From Silene latifolia (lineage: Eukaryota > Streptophyta > Magnoliopsida > Caryophyllales > Caryophyllaceae), in NCBI RefSeq assembly GCF_048544455.1, contig NC_133538.1:450629311-450693310 (forward strand): a DNA stretch of 64,000 nucleotides, given 5' to 3'. Shown here one piece after another: positions 9,936 through 21,088 of this stretch; the stretch's first letter is position 1; the number at the start of each line of letters is the position of its first letter. A program made the translations under genes and the position numbers. Below the pieces are notes generated by a model, which made no database searches, had not been told where the DNA came from, and saw only the letters and a list, made by a program, of their open reading frames with translations.

Positions 9936-10917
9936 TGTGGGATTTATCTGTATGCATCCCTTTAATTTTAAGGACTATAACGAATTATAATGATGAATTA
10001 CAAGTCATAAAATAAAATGCTTAAACAAGATCGTAAAGGATTAAGAAATAACTTTCGGTCCTACAAATTCGGCCTAAGAACAATATCTAAGTTGATATTC
10101 GCTTATCAGTTGCACCCAACACGATATGAGAAATGCCCTTTGATTTTGCTAGAATCGATCCCCAAATTAACAGATTAATTTTAGGTTTTTTTGTGCTTTT
10201 CCGATGAGAGGAGGCAAGGTTGAGTTAGGACAAAAATTAGGTTAGAATGAATTCACCCATCTCACCCTCTTAAACCGTGTATGAGGGTAGATTAGGGTGG
10301 ATTTTTCATCCTCTAATTTCCGGCCCAATTACCGAAACAATAAGGAATTTTAATTCCTTATTTTCGGTTTCCTAAAATGTAAAAATGTGATAAATATAAA
10401 TTTTCATCTAGTGAGGATCGAACCCATAACCTCTTGGTCTGAGTACCCTCACTATTACCACTATGACACATTCATCTTGTTGATATTAAATATAACCGAT
10501 TACATTTAATTACGAATTAACATATTAATTCGTCCAAGCTAACATTACATACATTTAATTAAATATAACTTATTATATTCAATTTACGAATTGCCAGTTA
10601 ATTCGTCTCAACTAATATTATTTAATCTTCATTAAATAATTGTCTCATCAACACATTGACTAACTGTTTAGTCATATAAGGCATCAATGTGATTATATTT
10701 CTATAACCACATCTCTCAAACACATCCTATAGGTATGACCTTTAGGGACCAGTTGATCACCTTCATCTGTATGATAATAACGTCAAACTTTCTAGGAAGC
10801 CAACCGTTATTAGGTAATCGTTAATCAACTGATTAAAATACGAAGTATACCCTTGTGAACCTGTAAGAGATTTACAAATGTTATCACACTAATTTGTGGA
10901 GGACACAAGCTCCAACA
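9936..10917 (-). repeat. 5' LTR of the split copia element, 982 bp
   Basis: On the minus strand it begins TGTTGGAGCTTGTGTCCTCC and ends AAATCCCACA before the PBS, with TGT...ACA termini. A related LTR start lies at 38792. A 62-bp tRNA-like segment sits inside (10410-10471). Confidence 0.82.
10410..10471 (-). repeat. tRNA-like segment (SINE-head-like) inside a copia LTR
   Basis: On the minus strand an A-box-like TAGTGGTAATAGTG is followed about 35 bp later by GGTTCGATCC, a perfect B-box core. The 62-bp segment is flanked on both sides by AGATGA (minus strand). This is the RNA polymerase III promoter layout of tRNA genes and SINEs. No cloverleaf or poly(A) tail is evident, so it is not called as a tRNA gene. 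Confidence 0.45.
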
Positions 10918-11260
10918 GTTTTTACACATAAACCCGTTGTCATTAGAGAATATATTAACAACGGATCCTTAGAAAACCGTTGTTAAAATGTATTAACAAC
11001 GGGTTTTAATATAACCGTTGTAATTACTTTTCACTAATTTTGCGCCAAATTATTAACAACGGTTATAATGTATTACAGAGTAAACTGTTGTTATTAGTTT
11101 TTATAATTACAACGGTTGTTCAAGTTTGACTCGTTGTTAAAACCAATAACAACGGTTAACAACACATAACCCGCGCCATCCATTCTACAACGTTTTATTG
11201 TGATTTTCGTGAATACGCATTGTTAAAGGGCCGTTGTGGTTGCCTAGATTTGTAGTAGTG
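10918..11260. mobile_element. Terminal region of a CACTA element (A)
   Basis: Dense direct and inverted copies of ACAACGG / CCGTTGT. It ends TTTGTAGTAGTG at 11260, which on the minus strand is CACTACTACAAAT, a CACTA-type terminus. The copia LTR border at 10917 cuts it on the left. It directly abuts TNPD-coding sequence, so it may be inserted in element B; AAC at 11261-11263 would be the 3-bp duplication. Confidence 0.68.
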
Positions 11261-11267
11261 AACTTTT

Positions 11268-11834
11268 TATAGTGGGTATGCGATCGATGGGTACACTTTC
11301 TACACCCGCATTCAAGATGAGGCGAGCACAATGCAAAACAGTGGAGTTTGCGTAGATTCTGAGGCAATATACTTTGCTAGTTCAAAGGATAAAAATCATA
11401 TTTTGGGTACAATGTAATATTATGTAGTTATTCAAGAGATATTGGTTTTAGACTACATGGATTTTGAGATACCTCTATTTTGGTGCAAGTTGGTTGACAA
11501 CAACAATGGTGTTAGAAAGGATGATTTAGGATTCACATTAGTAAATTTTGACAAGGTTGGAAACAAGGACGATCCTTTTATATTAGCGTCACAAGCAAAA
11601 CAAGTGTTTTATGTTACCGATCCTATGGATAAGAAGTGGTCAGTTGTTCTATCTTGCTATCGCCGAATTCCAGATGATGAAGACGTTGAATTTGAAGGAC
11701 TTGATCACAGTGCTATATCGCAATTTGGTAATGATGTTGAAAATGTTAACATTCCAAACATATATGCACGGGATGATCATGATGAAGGTATTTGGGTTAA
11801 TGAAGAGACTATTAAATCCATAAAAGGTTCCTGA
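11268..11834 (+). pseudogene. CACTA TNPD transposase, C-terminal DUF4216 fragment
   Basis: One frame reads GYAIDGYTFYTRIQD, QNSGV, then a TAA at 11415-11417, then YYVVIQEI, LDYMDFEIPLFWCKLVD, DPFILASQAKQVFYV and KKWSVVL, ending with TGA at 11832-11834. These blocks match the DUF4216 region at the C-terminal end of CACTA TNPD/Tnp2 transposases, which act at element ends during cut-and-paste movement. The catalytic domain is missing, cut off by the CACTA terminus at 11260. A decayed remnant. Confidence 0.78.
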
Positions 11835-12588
11835 CAGCCATGAAAATATCAGCAATCCAATCAAGATATCTTACATCATGTGTAATTATTGTCTTGCTGT
11901 TATATATCAAACTGCTGTTGTAAACTTTTTCTGCTGTTGCAACTAGCGGGTTAGGGAAAAATCGTATCAAACAAAATGAATTATTAAATAAAACGGTTAT
12001 ACATAAACCGTTGTTCGGGACGTGTACAGTTATAACAGTTCAGGCTGTTGTTATCTATATAAAAATGATGCTTTATTTCTTGGCGGTAAAATCAAACAAA
12101 ATGAAATATAAAGTATAACGGTTATACCTAAACCGTTGTTACGGGCGTGTCTGATTATATAACGTTCAGGCCGTTGTTATGTATATAAAAATGATGCTTT
12201 ATTTCTTGGTGGGAAAATCAAACAAAATGAAAATATTACAGACAACGGTTATTTTTAACCCGTTGTAGATAGTACTAATCAATTACGGTTTCAAACAAAA
12301 CCGTAGTCTGTTTAGAAACAAAATATAACGGTTTTTCTTATACCGTGTCTATTACTTTTCAATAAACAAGGTCCTGCAAGTGTTGTATTATTCACACTTA
12401 TATACTCTAAGCTTCCCCTCCCCCACATAATATCCTCAAACACCGAGCTTCCTCTCAACCACCAGTCTACCCCATCTCCATCACAGTCATCGTCATCATC
12501 GCCATTGTCGTCGCCAGATCAATCCGGATTCTCCTCTTTAAAGAAGTAATAAACCCTCATCTCTAGAGATTTATTTGTTATTAAAAGT
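11835..12588. repeat. Spacer between CACTA genes with a ~118-bp tandem duplication
   Basis: Two copies of a unit of about 118 bp containing AACGGTTATAC, AAACCGTTGTT and AATGATGCTTTATTTCTTGG (about 11990-12105 and 12117-12235), then more ACGG repeats. These are the same motifs as the subterminal repeats. From 12380 the sequence is pyrimidine-rich and looks like a 5' leader of the next gene. Confidence 0.65.
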
Positions 12589-15500
12589 ATGCATTGTTAT
12601 TATTTGTTTATTAATTTCTGCTTTAGATATGTTGAAAAGAGGAAAAGAAACGATGGAAATGCGTCAGGCGACGAATCAGGTGATAAGAATAATTTGCAAC
12701 ACACTGCAGGTCGAATGCGCCATAGGGTTTCCCTAGAAGCAATAAATTCAAAGACACCTAATCCTTTACAGTGGGATAAAGATACATGGCTGCCATATGG
12801 TGAGAATGCCGGGTATTTTGCGAGTTGGATTGGTTGTTGTGTAAGACAGTATGTGCCTCTCGGCACGCCGTGTATCAGTGAACTGAGTAAAATACGAAAC
12901 ACCATGCTAATAAACAGAACAAAGGTATGTATATACAATAATAAATATTTTAGCTGAAATTAAGTTACTACTTGATATGTGTATTAGCATAAACACTTGT
13001 ACCAACTATGCTCATCATATGTAGTTAGCTTACGTTGTCCCCGAAATGTATGATAAGTACCTAAAAAAAAAGACAAGGGAAGCCTTCAGATCTTGGAAGT
13101 TAAAGATTTCTGAGACCACTTGTTCAACAAGGAAACCGGGGAGATAAACAAGAAACCACCAAAAAAGAAGTATCCGTATGTCAGTCAGGACCATTGGGAT
13201 AGCTATATCGCTTATAGGCAGTCTGACAAGTTTAAGGTAACTTAATAATAATAATAAGTAAAGAAGTATACTTAGTTTAGTGTTTGGTCATGCTTACGTT
13301 TCTTGATACAATTTATTTGATGAAGGCTATGAGTGAGAGGAACAACGCGAACATTTCAAAGAAAAAGACCGTCTTTTACGGCTCCCGAGGAAGTTATAGA
13401 TTGATTAAGAAGAAACTTGTAAGTACATAATTCTTATAGTATTAGACTATTAGGTGTTTTAATCGGATGTTATATATGTTCACAGTAATCATACATCTTT
13501 TAAGAGGATATCAATGTGATGAATGAATTGTAGGCAAAGCTTGGAAAATTCAGTCGTGACGACGCTTGAGTGGAAGATCACACTCCTAAGAATGGAAAGA
13601 CGGAAACTGAATATGATAAGGACATCAAAGAGAAAATTGTAAGTTTGAATAAATATGTCACTCCTACCACTGGTGGTCGGAGTTATATAATTGTGAGTTG
13701 CTTAAAGGTTTTATGTGTATCTAGAGGATATGTGAGAAGGTGGTACATGAAGGAAAATGGAAGCCTGAAGGACGTGATGACATTCTTGTTAGGGCAATTG
13801 GCAAAGCAGAGCATCCAGGTCGTGTGAGAGGGGTATCGACGCATGTTGGTATCACTAAGTATTTTGGGAAAACTACTCAAAGGATGATGAGTGGTGATGA
13901 TTCCAAGAAGGTAACCGTATAAATACTGTATTTGAACTTACGTAATTTATAACTATATATGCTGACATTAATTTCTACTACACAGCTACGGAAAATAGCC
14001 AGGTTGATGGTGAGAATGTTGGAAAGTGGGGAAAAGCCATCAGAAAAAGAGTTGGATATGGTTCAAGAAGTCATAAAGAAAGCAGAGGAGGAGAAGGAGG
14101 AGGAGGAGAAGGAGGAAAAAGAGGAAATAATATTTATGTCTTATATACAGTGTGTTATATGATTTGGAAAATCAGTACGTGTTAAATGGACAAGTGTTAA
14201 CGTACAGAAGGAAGCCGAGGATGATATGGCAAGGGAGAAGGAAATGGCAAAGGAGACTGAGGTGGGAGACAAGGATCGATATCAGGCAGTTGAAGAGGAA
14301 GAGGATGCCAGGAAGGCCGTGACACGGGATGAAGTGGAGGTAGTTGATGATCAGATGTTCTTCTCAACACCGAAAAAGGTAATAGCTGCTAGTTTATAAT
14401 TATTCATATCATACACGTTTTTTAGTTATGGAATTTATTAAAGGTAGTGAATGTATGTGTACTAATTGATTAAAGCTGACGTGAAGGGCGACTGCAAGGT
14501 GGCTTGTCGTCTGTCATATTTGCAGGGGAAACAGAAAGTTGTTGTTGCCAGGGGATACGTGTTCAATTACGACCGGCGTTAGCACGTTAAGGTTCATGGT
14601 ATACCCCTTCGTCACAATTGCAGGAAAGTGGAAGTGTCCCAATTATATAAAGACGAGTATGGGGAAGTAAAAGTACCATTTCCTAATAAGGAGGTCACTT
14701 ATTTGAAAGAAGCTCTAAGCTCTCATGTGCAATGGCCTGACAACCTCATCAATGTTGTCATCCCCGAGGTACCTATATGCAGACGACAATTATTACTTGT
14801 TCTTTAAATATATTAGGGTACGAATATTAACATATCGTAAGTACTTTAATCTTTACATTTGCAGAAGTTAAGCAAAGCCATGATGGCAGCTAAAGTAATT
14901 ACTACTACGTCAACGAAAGTTGTTGCAGTCAAGCCTACTTATGATTCTTATTATGAATCGTGTGAATATAAGAAAAAAATGAAATCTGCTTCGCTGAAGG
15001 CTTTGCACAACCTGGCTGTAAAGAGGTCACCTACAAGAGATGTAGTCATGATTAACATTGAAAAGGAAATTATGGGCGCAGCTGATATAGCCATACTGGA
15101 CCCGAAGCAACTGATGGAATTTGTCGACCTTGACAATTTAGATGTTGTTCACATTTTGATTTGGATGAAGTAAGTTTTATTAATAAAACTATTAGTCATT
15201 TCCATTTAGGAATAATGATGTTTGTTTAAATTATCAATTATAATAACCATCTTCGTTCCATGTGGCGTAATAGGTACCTCAATAATTAGTTCGCTGAGTT
15301 GAAGGTCCCAATTCACACCTACGGATTCTTGAGTCCTAAGGCGTTCTCTGTGCACAGAATTTCATACGAAGAACAAATCAATAGTATCGCTCGTTGGTTG
15401 ATGTCGTCCAAAAACTATGGCTTGCCCCCTACAATGAGAATATGTATGTATAGTACGTGATTCTTGTAATGAATCACGGTTCTATAAATTTATTATTAAC

Positions 15501-16192
15501 ATGCTTAATTGCGTGTAAATGAACTAACAGTTCAATGTCCCAAATTGAATAGGAAGCATTGGGTGCTACTGGCAATCCAAGGCAAACCCTCAGACAGTTG
15601 TGTAAGGATGATAACTGAGTAAGTTTACAACCTTCAATAATGTCATTTGTTATTGTATGACTTGAGCCATATATATGCAAATAATAATGACATGTGTGTA
15701 TATTTATGAATTAGTGTTTTTGAAGCAAAAAAAAGATTATGTCCACTTAGGAAATATGAAAGAAACACTGTACCCAATTTTATCACGCCATTAGTAAGTG
15801 TATTCTTAATAATTACTCGCATCATTTAATTAATGTTTATGCGAGAGGTTGATTATCTAATTCAGCTGATTTGTGTGTGATTTATATAATAGTCTCCTAA
15901 AGCACCAGACGACAAACAATGCGCCTTTTACGTTTGTCAGTCCATGTGGAAGGTTATCAACGGATAACTTTCTACCATTCCGATACGGGTTAGTGTGATT
16001 TGAAAACTATTTCAGACATAAATTGAGTTCAATTCTATATACTTCCATGTATTATATCTATTTTGATTATGTATATTTTGAATTGTAGTTTCCACTAATA
16101 CTCAACAAAGCCCCAGAATATTCGCCATAGGACATCAATCAGATGAGAAATATGTGGGCCAGTTATGTTGTTTCATTAGCGGAGTCTCAATA
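12589..16192 (+). pseudogene. Second CACTA gene: En/Spm transposase domain plus Ulp1 (C48) domain
   Basis: Multi-exon gene. Exon 1 includes KRKR, DTWLPYGENAGYFASWIG and VRQYVPLG and ends at a donor near 12926. Exon 2 (from 13024) has VVPEMYDKY, a frameshift near 13110, then YPYVSQDHWDSYIAYRQS. Exon 3 (about 13326-13419) has YGSRGSYRLIKKKL. Exon 4 (13534) carries TGA in place of a Trp codon. Exon 5 reads KPEGRDDILVRAIG and EHPGRVRGVSTHVG. A block near 14477-14770 resembles DUF8039. The end is Ulp1-like: NRKHWVLLAIQG (catalytic His, 15550), CAFYVCQSM (Cys, about 15920) and a tail with ILNKAPEYSP up to 16192. Such ORF1-Ulp1 fusions are known in plant CACTA elements. At least four stops or frameshifts make it nonfunctional. 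Confidence 0.72.
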
Positions 16193-16208
16193 GTTTGCTC
16201 ATACTTTA

Positions 16209-16212
<4 letters not shown>

Positions 16213-16288
<76 letters not shown>
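16213..16288. repeat. (TG)38 microsatellite
   Basis: 76 bp of uninterrupted TG about 20 bp downstream of the last CACTA codons. Long perfect arrays of this kind are usually polymorphic. Confidence 0.97.
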
Positions 16289-16292
<4 letters not shown>

Positions 16293-16499
16293 GAGCCATT
16301 TTGTATTGGCTTCTTTTCTTTTTTTTGAGGAAGTTGTGTTTTGGCTTTTAATCATCTTGTTTGTACTGTTTTGAAAATGGGTTTAATTGATCACGCGGTG
16401 TAATATTTTGATGCAGGATTGAATTTTTGCAGTGCATAGCTGCGGGAATGCTATTTTCAGCAACAGCTGAAAAATAGCATTCTAGCAGCTGCTACAAAC

Positions 16500-17101
16500 G
16501 CTGCTGAAAAAATTATTTGACAACGGTTGACATCTTTTCCCTCCCATTCAAATCGCCAAAAATATAAGATAACGAATGATAACCGTTGTCGAGTTCAAAA
16601 CGTTAACAACAGTTTATTTAAAAGAACCGTTGTCAAAGTTTTATCAATAAAAATAGATAACGATTAAATACCGTTGTCAATTGATAAATATAACAACGGT
16701 TTAGCAAGCAATTAAACCGTTGTTAAATTTTTACATTTAATTAAATAAGATAACGAAATGAACCGTTATCATATATAATATTTAACAACGGTTTTGGAAC
16801 CACAAAACCGTTGTGAATAGTAAACTAGGACAACGGATTTGAAACCGTTATTAATATTTAATAATGGTTTCTTAAAAGTATACACGTTGCCATAAACATA
16901 TTTAACAACAATTTTTTAACGGTTCTTGAGTTATGAGAACGGTATTATAGATTCGTTATTGATGTTATATAACGATCGCGAGTTTGTATACAACCGTGGT
17001 ATATATTTAACAACAGTCGTTGCAATAACGGTTCCGTGTTTTTATTTAATAACGGTAATTTCATTATCTGACTGTTATTGAAGGTCTTATTTGGCGTAGT
17101 G
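16500..17101. repeat. CACTA subterminal repeat region
   Basis: More than fifteen direct and inverted copies of (A)ACAACGGTT / AACCGTTGT and variants, ending at the terminus GGCGTAGTG. In CACTA elements such repeats bind the element's TNPA-type protein. Confidence 0.8.
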
Positions 17102-17865
17102 CTTTGATAGTATGATATTGATATGGAGATGAAAGTTGGTTACTGGTATTAAGTTCTGGGGCCTTTGTGCCGAGTTATATTTTACGGTCCAATATGACCA
17201 TGGTTATTGAGTTATTTGAGTTTGAAATGGATATTGAGATGGAATTATTATTGTGTGGTTTATCCGCCAGTTCACTCACCCCTTGTCCTTGGCATAGGGT
17301 CGACCATGAGAATACGATATCTGGTTACTTTTGAGTATAATATGATGTGATGAAGTAATGAGTGTGATGGAGTAAGGAGTAATGAGTTGGGACTTGGTTT
17401 ATTATTAGGATAAGAGACTATATTGTATTATGGAAATAAGACTGAGTAGGTTCGAGCTTGAGAAGTTGAGAATAGTTAACGAGGAGTGTTTATATTATTC
17501 TATATTTTTATTTTTATTTTTACGTGTATGTGTTTCCACGCCATGACCAAAACTATGCTGCTTATATTGAGGCATTATGTGTTACTTAGCTTTTCGGCTG
17601 ACATATTTTCTCCCTTCTGGGCTATTCGTTATGGGGGTAGTTCCTTTCTATCTTTTGGTTTCATTTCCAGGTCTTCCGCTGCGGTTTAAAGGGATTTTCA
17701 AATGAACCTTTATTTTAACATATTTTAAAGTTTTTAGTTTCATTTGTATCATTTTATTTTAAAAAGGATTAGAGACTTTGTATATTGGTTATAATATCCT
17801 TGTATTTTCGCCAGTTTTATATGTAAAGATTGATTTTAATTTAGCAGAAAATCAGGGGTGTTACA
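17102..17865. repeat. LTR-like remnant cut by the CACTA insertion
   Basis: No gene. It ends CAGGGGTGTTACA at 17865, the inverted form of the TGTAACACCC start used by many plant gypsy LTRs. The interior (TTCACTCACCCCTTG, T-rich tail) resembles the 3' part of chromovirus LTRs. No tRNA primer site follows, so it is probably a solo or truncated LTR. Confidence 0.42.
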
Positions 17866-18531
17866 ATTATGATATTGGGATTGTCGGGAGTCTCATTTTG
17901 TTATAGGATATGCATATTAGCATGACATTGAGCTATGGCGACTTGAAGAGTCGGGATACTTGAGGAATTGATATTTATGGCATGTTTGGGAAGTGTATTT
18001 CATAATGAGTCGCATTTTGATATATCGGATTGCATATTACGTTATTACGATTGGCGTATATGTTTGAGGATAGTGTTTTTGTTGAGGATAGGGTTGTTGT
18101 TGAGGAGACGTAAGATGGTTAGGGGACCGTCTTACGCTTGGGTCGCCTCTTGGAGCTTCCCACTCCAAGAGGGATGTGCACATTAATGACTAGTTATGGA
18201 GGGACGTGCGTGGTTGAGGCATGAGGTCTAGCAGGGATCCGGTTAGCGCTCGGGTCCGGCACCACGGGTGTGTCCCGAGTACCTTGTTACGGGACGCGGT
18301 CCGGCTGTTTGATGGACAGTGCTGCGATGCCATCACGGTTGTGGTACCGTGGGTGTGTCCCTTGTATCGGTGAGGTAATGGTGTAGTGTCATGGATGTAA
18401 CATTGTGTCTCAAACAATTTATGTCGTATTGCATATTCTTACATTGGTGTAATTTTTAAGTATTTATATTGTTGAAACTGACGTGTGTTGGTTGTGTGTA
18501 AATTGTCACCTATTTCCGTGCGGAGTAGGAT
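17866..18531. other. Unclassified noncoding sequence
   Basis: No supported ORF. It contains CCACGGGTGTGTCCCGAGTA and a related GTACCGTGGGTGTGTCCC, features seen in gypsy LTRs, but I found no borders. Confidence 0.4.
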
Positions 18532-18979
18532 TAGACCTGGCAAAAGCAACCCGACCCGATTGACCCGACCCGAAAAGACTGACCCGAGACCCGAAGTGAC
18601 CCGAATTACATCATCCGATTGTGACCCGAAAACCCGAATTGACCCGACCCGAACATGACCCAAGATTTCTTGACCCGTAATGACCCGACCCAAAAATGAC
18701 CCGATGAGAAACCACCAAACCCGAAAATGATCCGACAAAATATAACTCTAATTGAACAGAAAAGACTTGAAATGACTTTTTCTCTCTTATTAATTGACCC
18801 GAAAATGACCCGACCCGAAACAACCCGATCCACTTGACCCAAAATAGACCTGACCAACAAACCTGAAACAGACACGAAACCTGAAATGACCCGTCCTGAC
18901 CCGAATTAACCCGAAATAAATGAGAGACCCGAACTGACCCAACCCGAACCTGACCCGTTGACCCGTTTTGCCAAGTCTA
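18532..18979. mobile_element. hAT-type MITE built from TGACCCGAA repeats
   Basis: Starts TAGACCTGGCAAAA and ends TTTTGCCAAGTCTA, giving terminal inverted repeats of about 14 bp with one mismatch or gap. It is flanked by a perfect 8-bp duplication, AGTAGGAT (18524-18531 and 18980-18987), as hAT elements make. The interior is nearly all imperfect TGACCCGAA units. It encodes no transposase and would depend on one supplied in trans. Confidence 0.85.
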
Positions 18980-19525
18980 AGTAGGATCCTCTCTAGTACT
19001 AGACTCATGTTATTGTTGTAACACCCGCCATTTTGGTTATTTATTTTTAACCATTAATATTATTTAAATCGAATGAATTTCCATTTTATTTAAACTAATA
19101 TTTTATTTAATAAAAATAGCACATTTCGCCTTATCTTTTTAAATAGTAAAAGTATGTGTCGGTATTAAACTGTTTGTATTGTTTACATAAAATCTTGACG
19201 TTTTAGCTCGAATAGCTCGAGCTGAGTTTTAAAAGCTCGTAATTTAATTTTGGGCCTTCTTCATTTTAAATCGATACGAATCTTTGGACTCGGAAACTGG
19301 CCCGTTTATTGACTAACCTAAAATCCACGTGAAAACTACCAAGTGATTTAATCATACGTATGCCGTCATCTTCCTCTTCATTTCGTGTAAACAAACTCTA
19401 ATGATTGTCGTACTTCTTTGGTTCCTTTCTCCTTTCTTACTCCATCGTTTTGCGTGATTCTTGAACCGATGGATTTTCCTCACTTCCTAGTTCAAATACA
19501 TGCTTTGTGTTTCGTTCTTAGCATC

Positions 19526-19687
19526 TGTTGGATTGGTGGAAACGGAATTGTATATTTCTCATTAGCAATTGCCAAGCTTATATAATACAAGGTTTCCTAT
19601 ATATTAGGAAGACCATATCAAACAGTTATGGAATATATTATGATAACAATATTACGATATTATGCTAATCACGATATTATGCATAAA
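19526..19687 (-). repeat. 3' LTR of the short-LTR copia element
   Basis: About 160 bp and nearly identical to the copy at 34832. Inside it on the minus strand, TTGAGGGGAGAT precedes the LTR as PPT. The outer ends appear to have been TGTTATGC...CCAACA; the first bases are mutated in both copies, so the inner border is uncertain by a few bases. Confidence 0.82.
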
Positions 19688-19749
19688 ATCTCCCCTCAAA
19701 CTGGAGCATGGAGATTCAGAATGCCCAGTTGGCGAAGGAGATAGCCAAA

Positions 19750-21083
19750 CTAACCAGCACCTAAAGGCTTCGTAAAAATATCAGCTAACTGTTCCATCAT
19801 AGAGACATGGAACGGTTGAATGAGACCCTCCGTTATAGCATCCCGAACAAAATGACAATCAATTTCTATATGCTTTGTGAGTTCGTGAAACACGGGGTTT
19901 TGAGAAAGATGAATAGCCTACTGATTATTGCAAGACAGGCGCATAGGAAGAGAAAAAGGGACATCAAGACTCGTGAGTAACCCTTTGAGCCATTTGAACT
20001 CACACACAATGGAAGCCATTGATCGATATTCTGCTATAGTGGAGGAGAGCGAGACGGTATGTTGTTTTTTAGTTTTCCAAGACACGGGAGAGTTCCCAAG
20101 AAACACAAACCACCCCGTCATAGAAAGACGAGTTAAGGAACATGTACCCCAGTCGGAATCACACCAACCGGACACCGTAAAATCACTGTCAGACCACAGC
20201 CAAATGCCTTGTCCCGGACTCCCTTTGAGGTAACTAACTACACGAAGGGCGGCCTCCATTTGAACCTGTCGTGGCTGATGAAGAAATTGAGATAAGACAT
20301 GAACAACAAAGGACAAATTAGGCCGTGTGAAAGCGAGGTAGACTAAGCGTCGATATCGTTCAGGCGCATCAAGAAGAGGCCCATCATCTGTATGAAGCTG
20401 ATGGTTGACCTCCATGGGTGTGGTTACCGGCTTTGCACCCAAGAGGCATGTTTCGGTGATGATATCAAGTGTATACTTCCATTGATTGAAGAAAATGCCT
20501 TCGCCACTGCGAGCAACCTCAAGAGCAGGAAAGTACTTCAACGGACCAAGATCCTTCATATGGAAACAGTGGTGTAAATAGTCTTTAAAAATAGAAATGG
20601 CGGAGGAATCATTCCCAGCAATGACAAGATCGTCCATATAAATAAGGACATGTAAACGGACAGCTTCACTAGAATAGGAAAATAGCGAATAATCCGAATA
20701 AGATGGAGAGAAGCCATATTCACGCAATGGACTGGCCAATTTAGAGACCCAACAGCGAGGAGCTTGGCGGAGACTATAGAGAGATTTTTTTAATCGACAA
20801 ACTTTGCCTTCATGACCACGACTGAAACCGGGAGGGAGCTTCATATAAACTTCGTCTGTCAAATCCCCATGTAGAAAGGCATTATGAACATCCATTTGAT
20901 GTAATTCCCACCGTTTTATAGCAGCAACAGCGAGAAAAGAGCGAATAGTGACCATTTTAACAACTTGAGCAAACATTTCGCCGTAGTCAAGACCTTGTAA
21001 TTGATGATTACCAAAGACAACAAGACGAGCTTTTAGTCGCTCGACGGAGCCATCAGACTTATATTTTATTTTATAAACCCACG
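19750..21083 (-). pseudogene. Copia reverse transcriptase and RNase H
   Basis: Continues the copia frame after the Athila insertion. It reads SWVYKIKYKSDGSVERLKAR, QMDVHNAFLHGDL, the RT catalytic YMDD (LIYMDDLVIAGND) and ARCW-like RQAPRCW. RNase H follows with CDSDWGTC and SSTIAEYRSMA. A TAG at 19918-19920 after LSCNNQ interrupts it; the same frame then continues through KHIEIDCHFVRD and DIFTKPLG to a stop at 19750. RT and RNase H copy element RNA into DNA. The lesion plus the Athila split make it inactive. Confidence 0.88.
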
Positions 21084-21088
21084 ACAAC

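Larger units (their letters stand above)
7084..10917 (-). mobile_element. 5' portion of a copia element, split by the Tat insertion
   Basis: On the minus strand: 5' LTR (10917-9936), PBS (9933-9922), a leader of about 2 kb and gag (7927-7084), cut by the Tat LTR. The LTR start TGTTGGAGCTTGTGTCC and the initiator-methionine tRNA PBS are typical of plant copia elements. The rest of the element should lie beyond the far end of the Tat insertion, before the window. Confidence 0.8.
11261..17101 (+). mobile_element. CACTA (En/Spm-type) element B, decayed
   Basis: Contains a TNPD C-terminal fragment (DUF4216-like), a second spliced gene with a Ptta/En/Spm transposase domain and an Ulp1-type domain, and a subterminal region with ACAACGG-type repeats. 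It ends GGCGTAGTG at 17101 (minus strand CACTACGCC). The left terminus is not in the window. Several frameshifts and stops show it is not functional. Confidence 0.78.

Noticed and set aside
10410..10471. Functional tRNA gene
   Set aside because: A and B boxes are present but no acceptor-stem pairing or full cloverleaf is visible.
16154..16351. ORF with a Cys-Val run
   Set aside because: Translation of the (TG)38 microsatellite.
19928..20577. Plus-strand ORFs over the copia RT
   Set aside because: Shadows of the minus-strand RT/RNase H frame.
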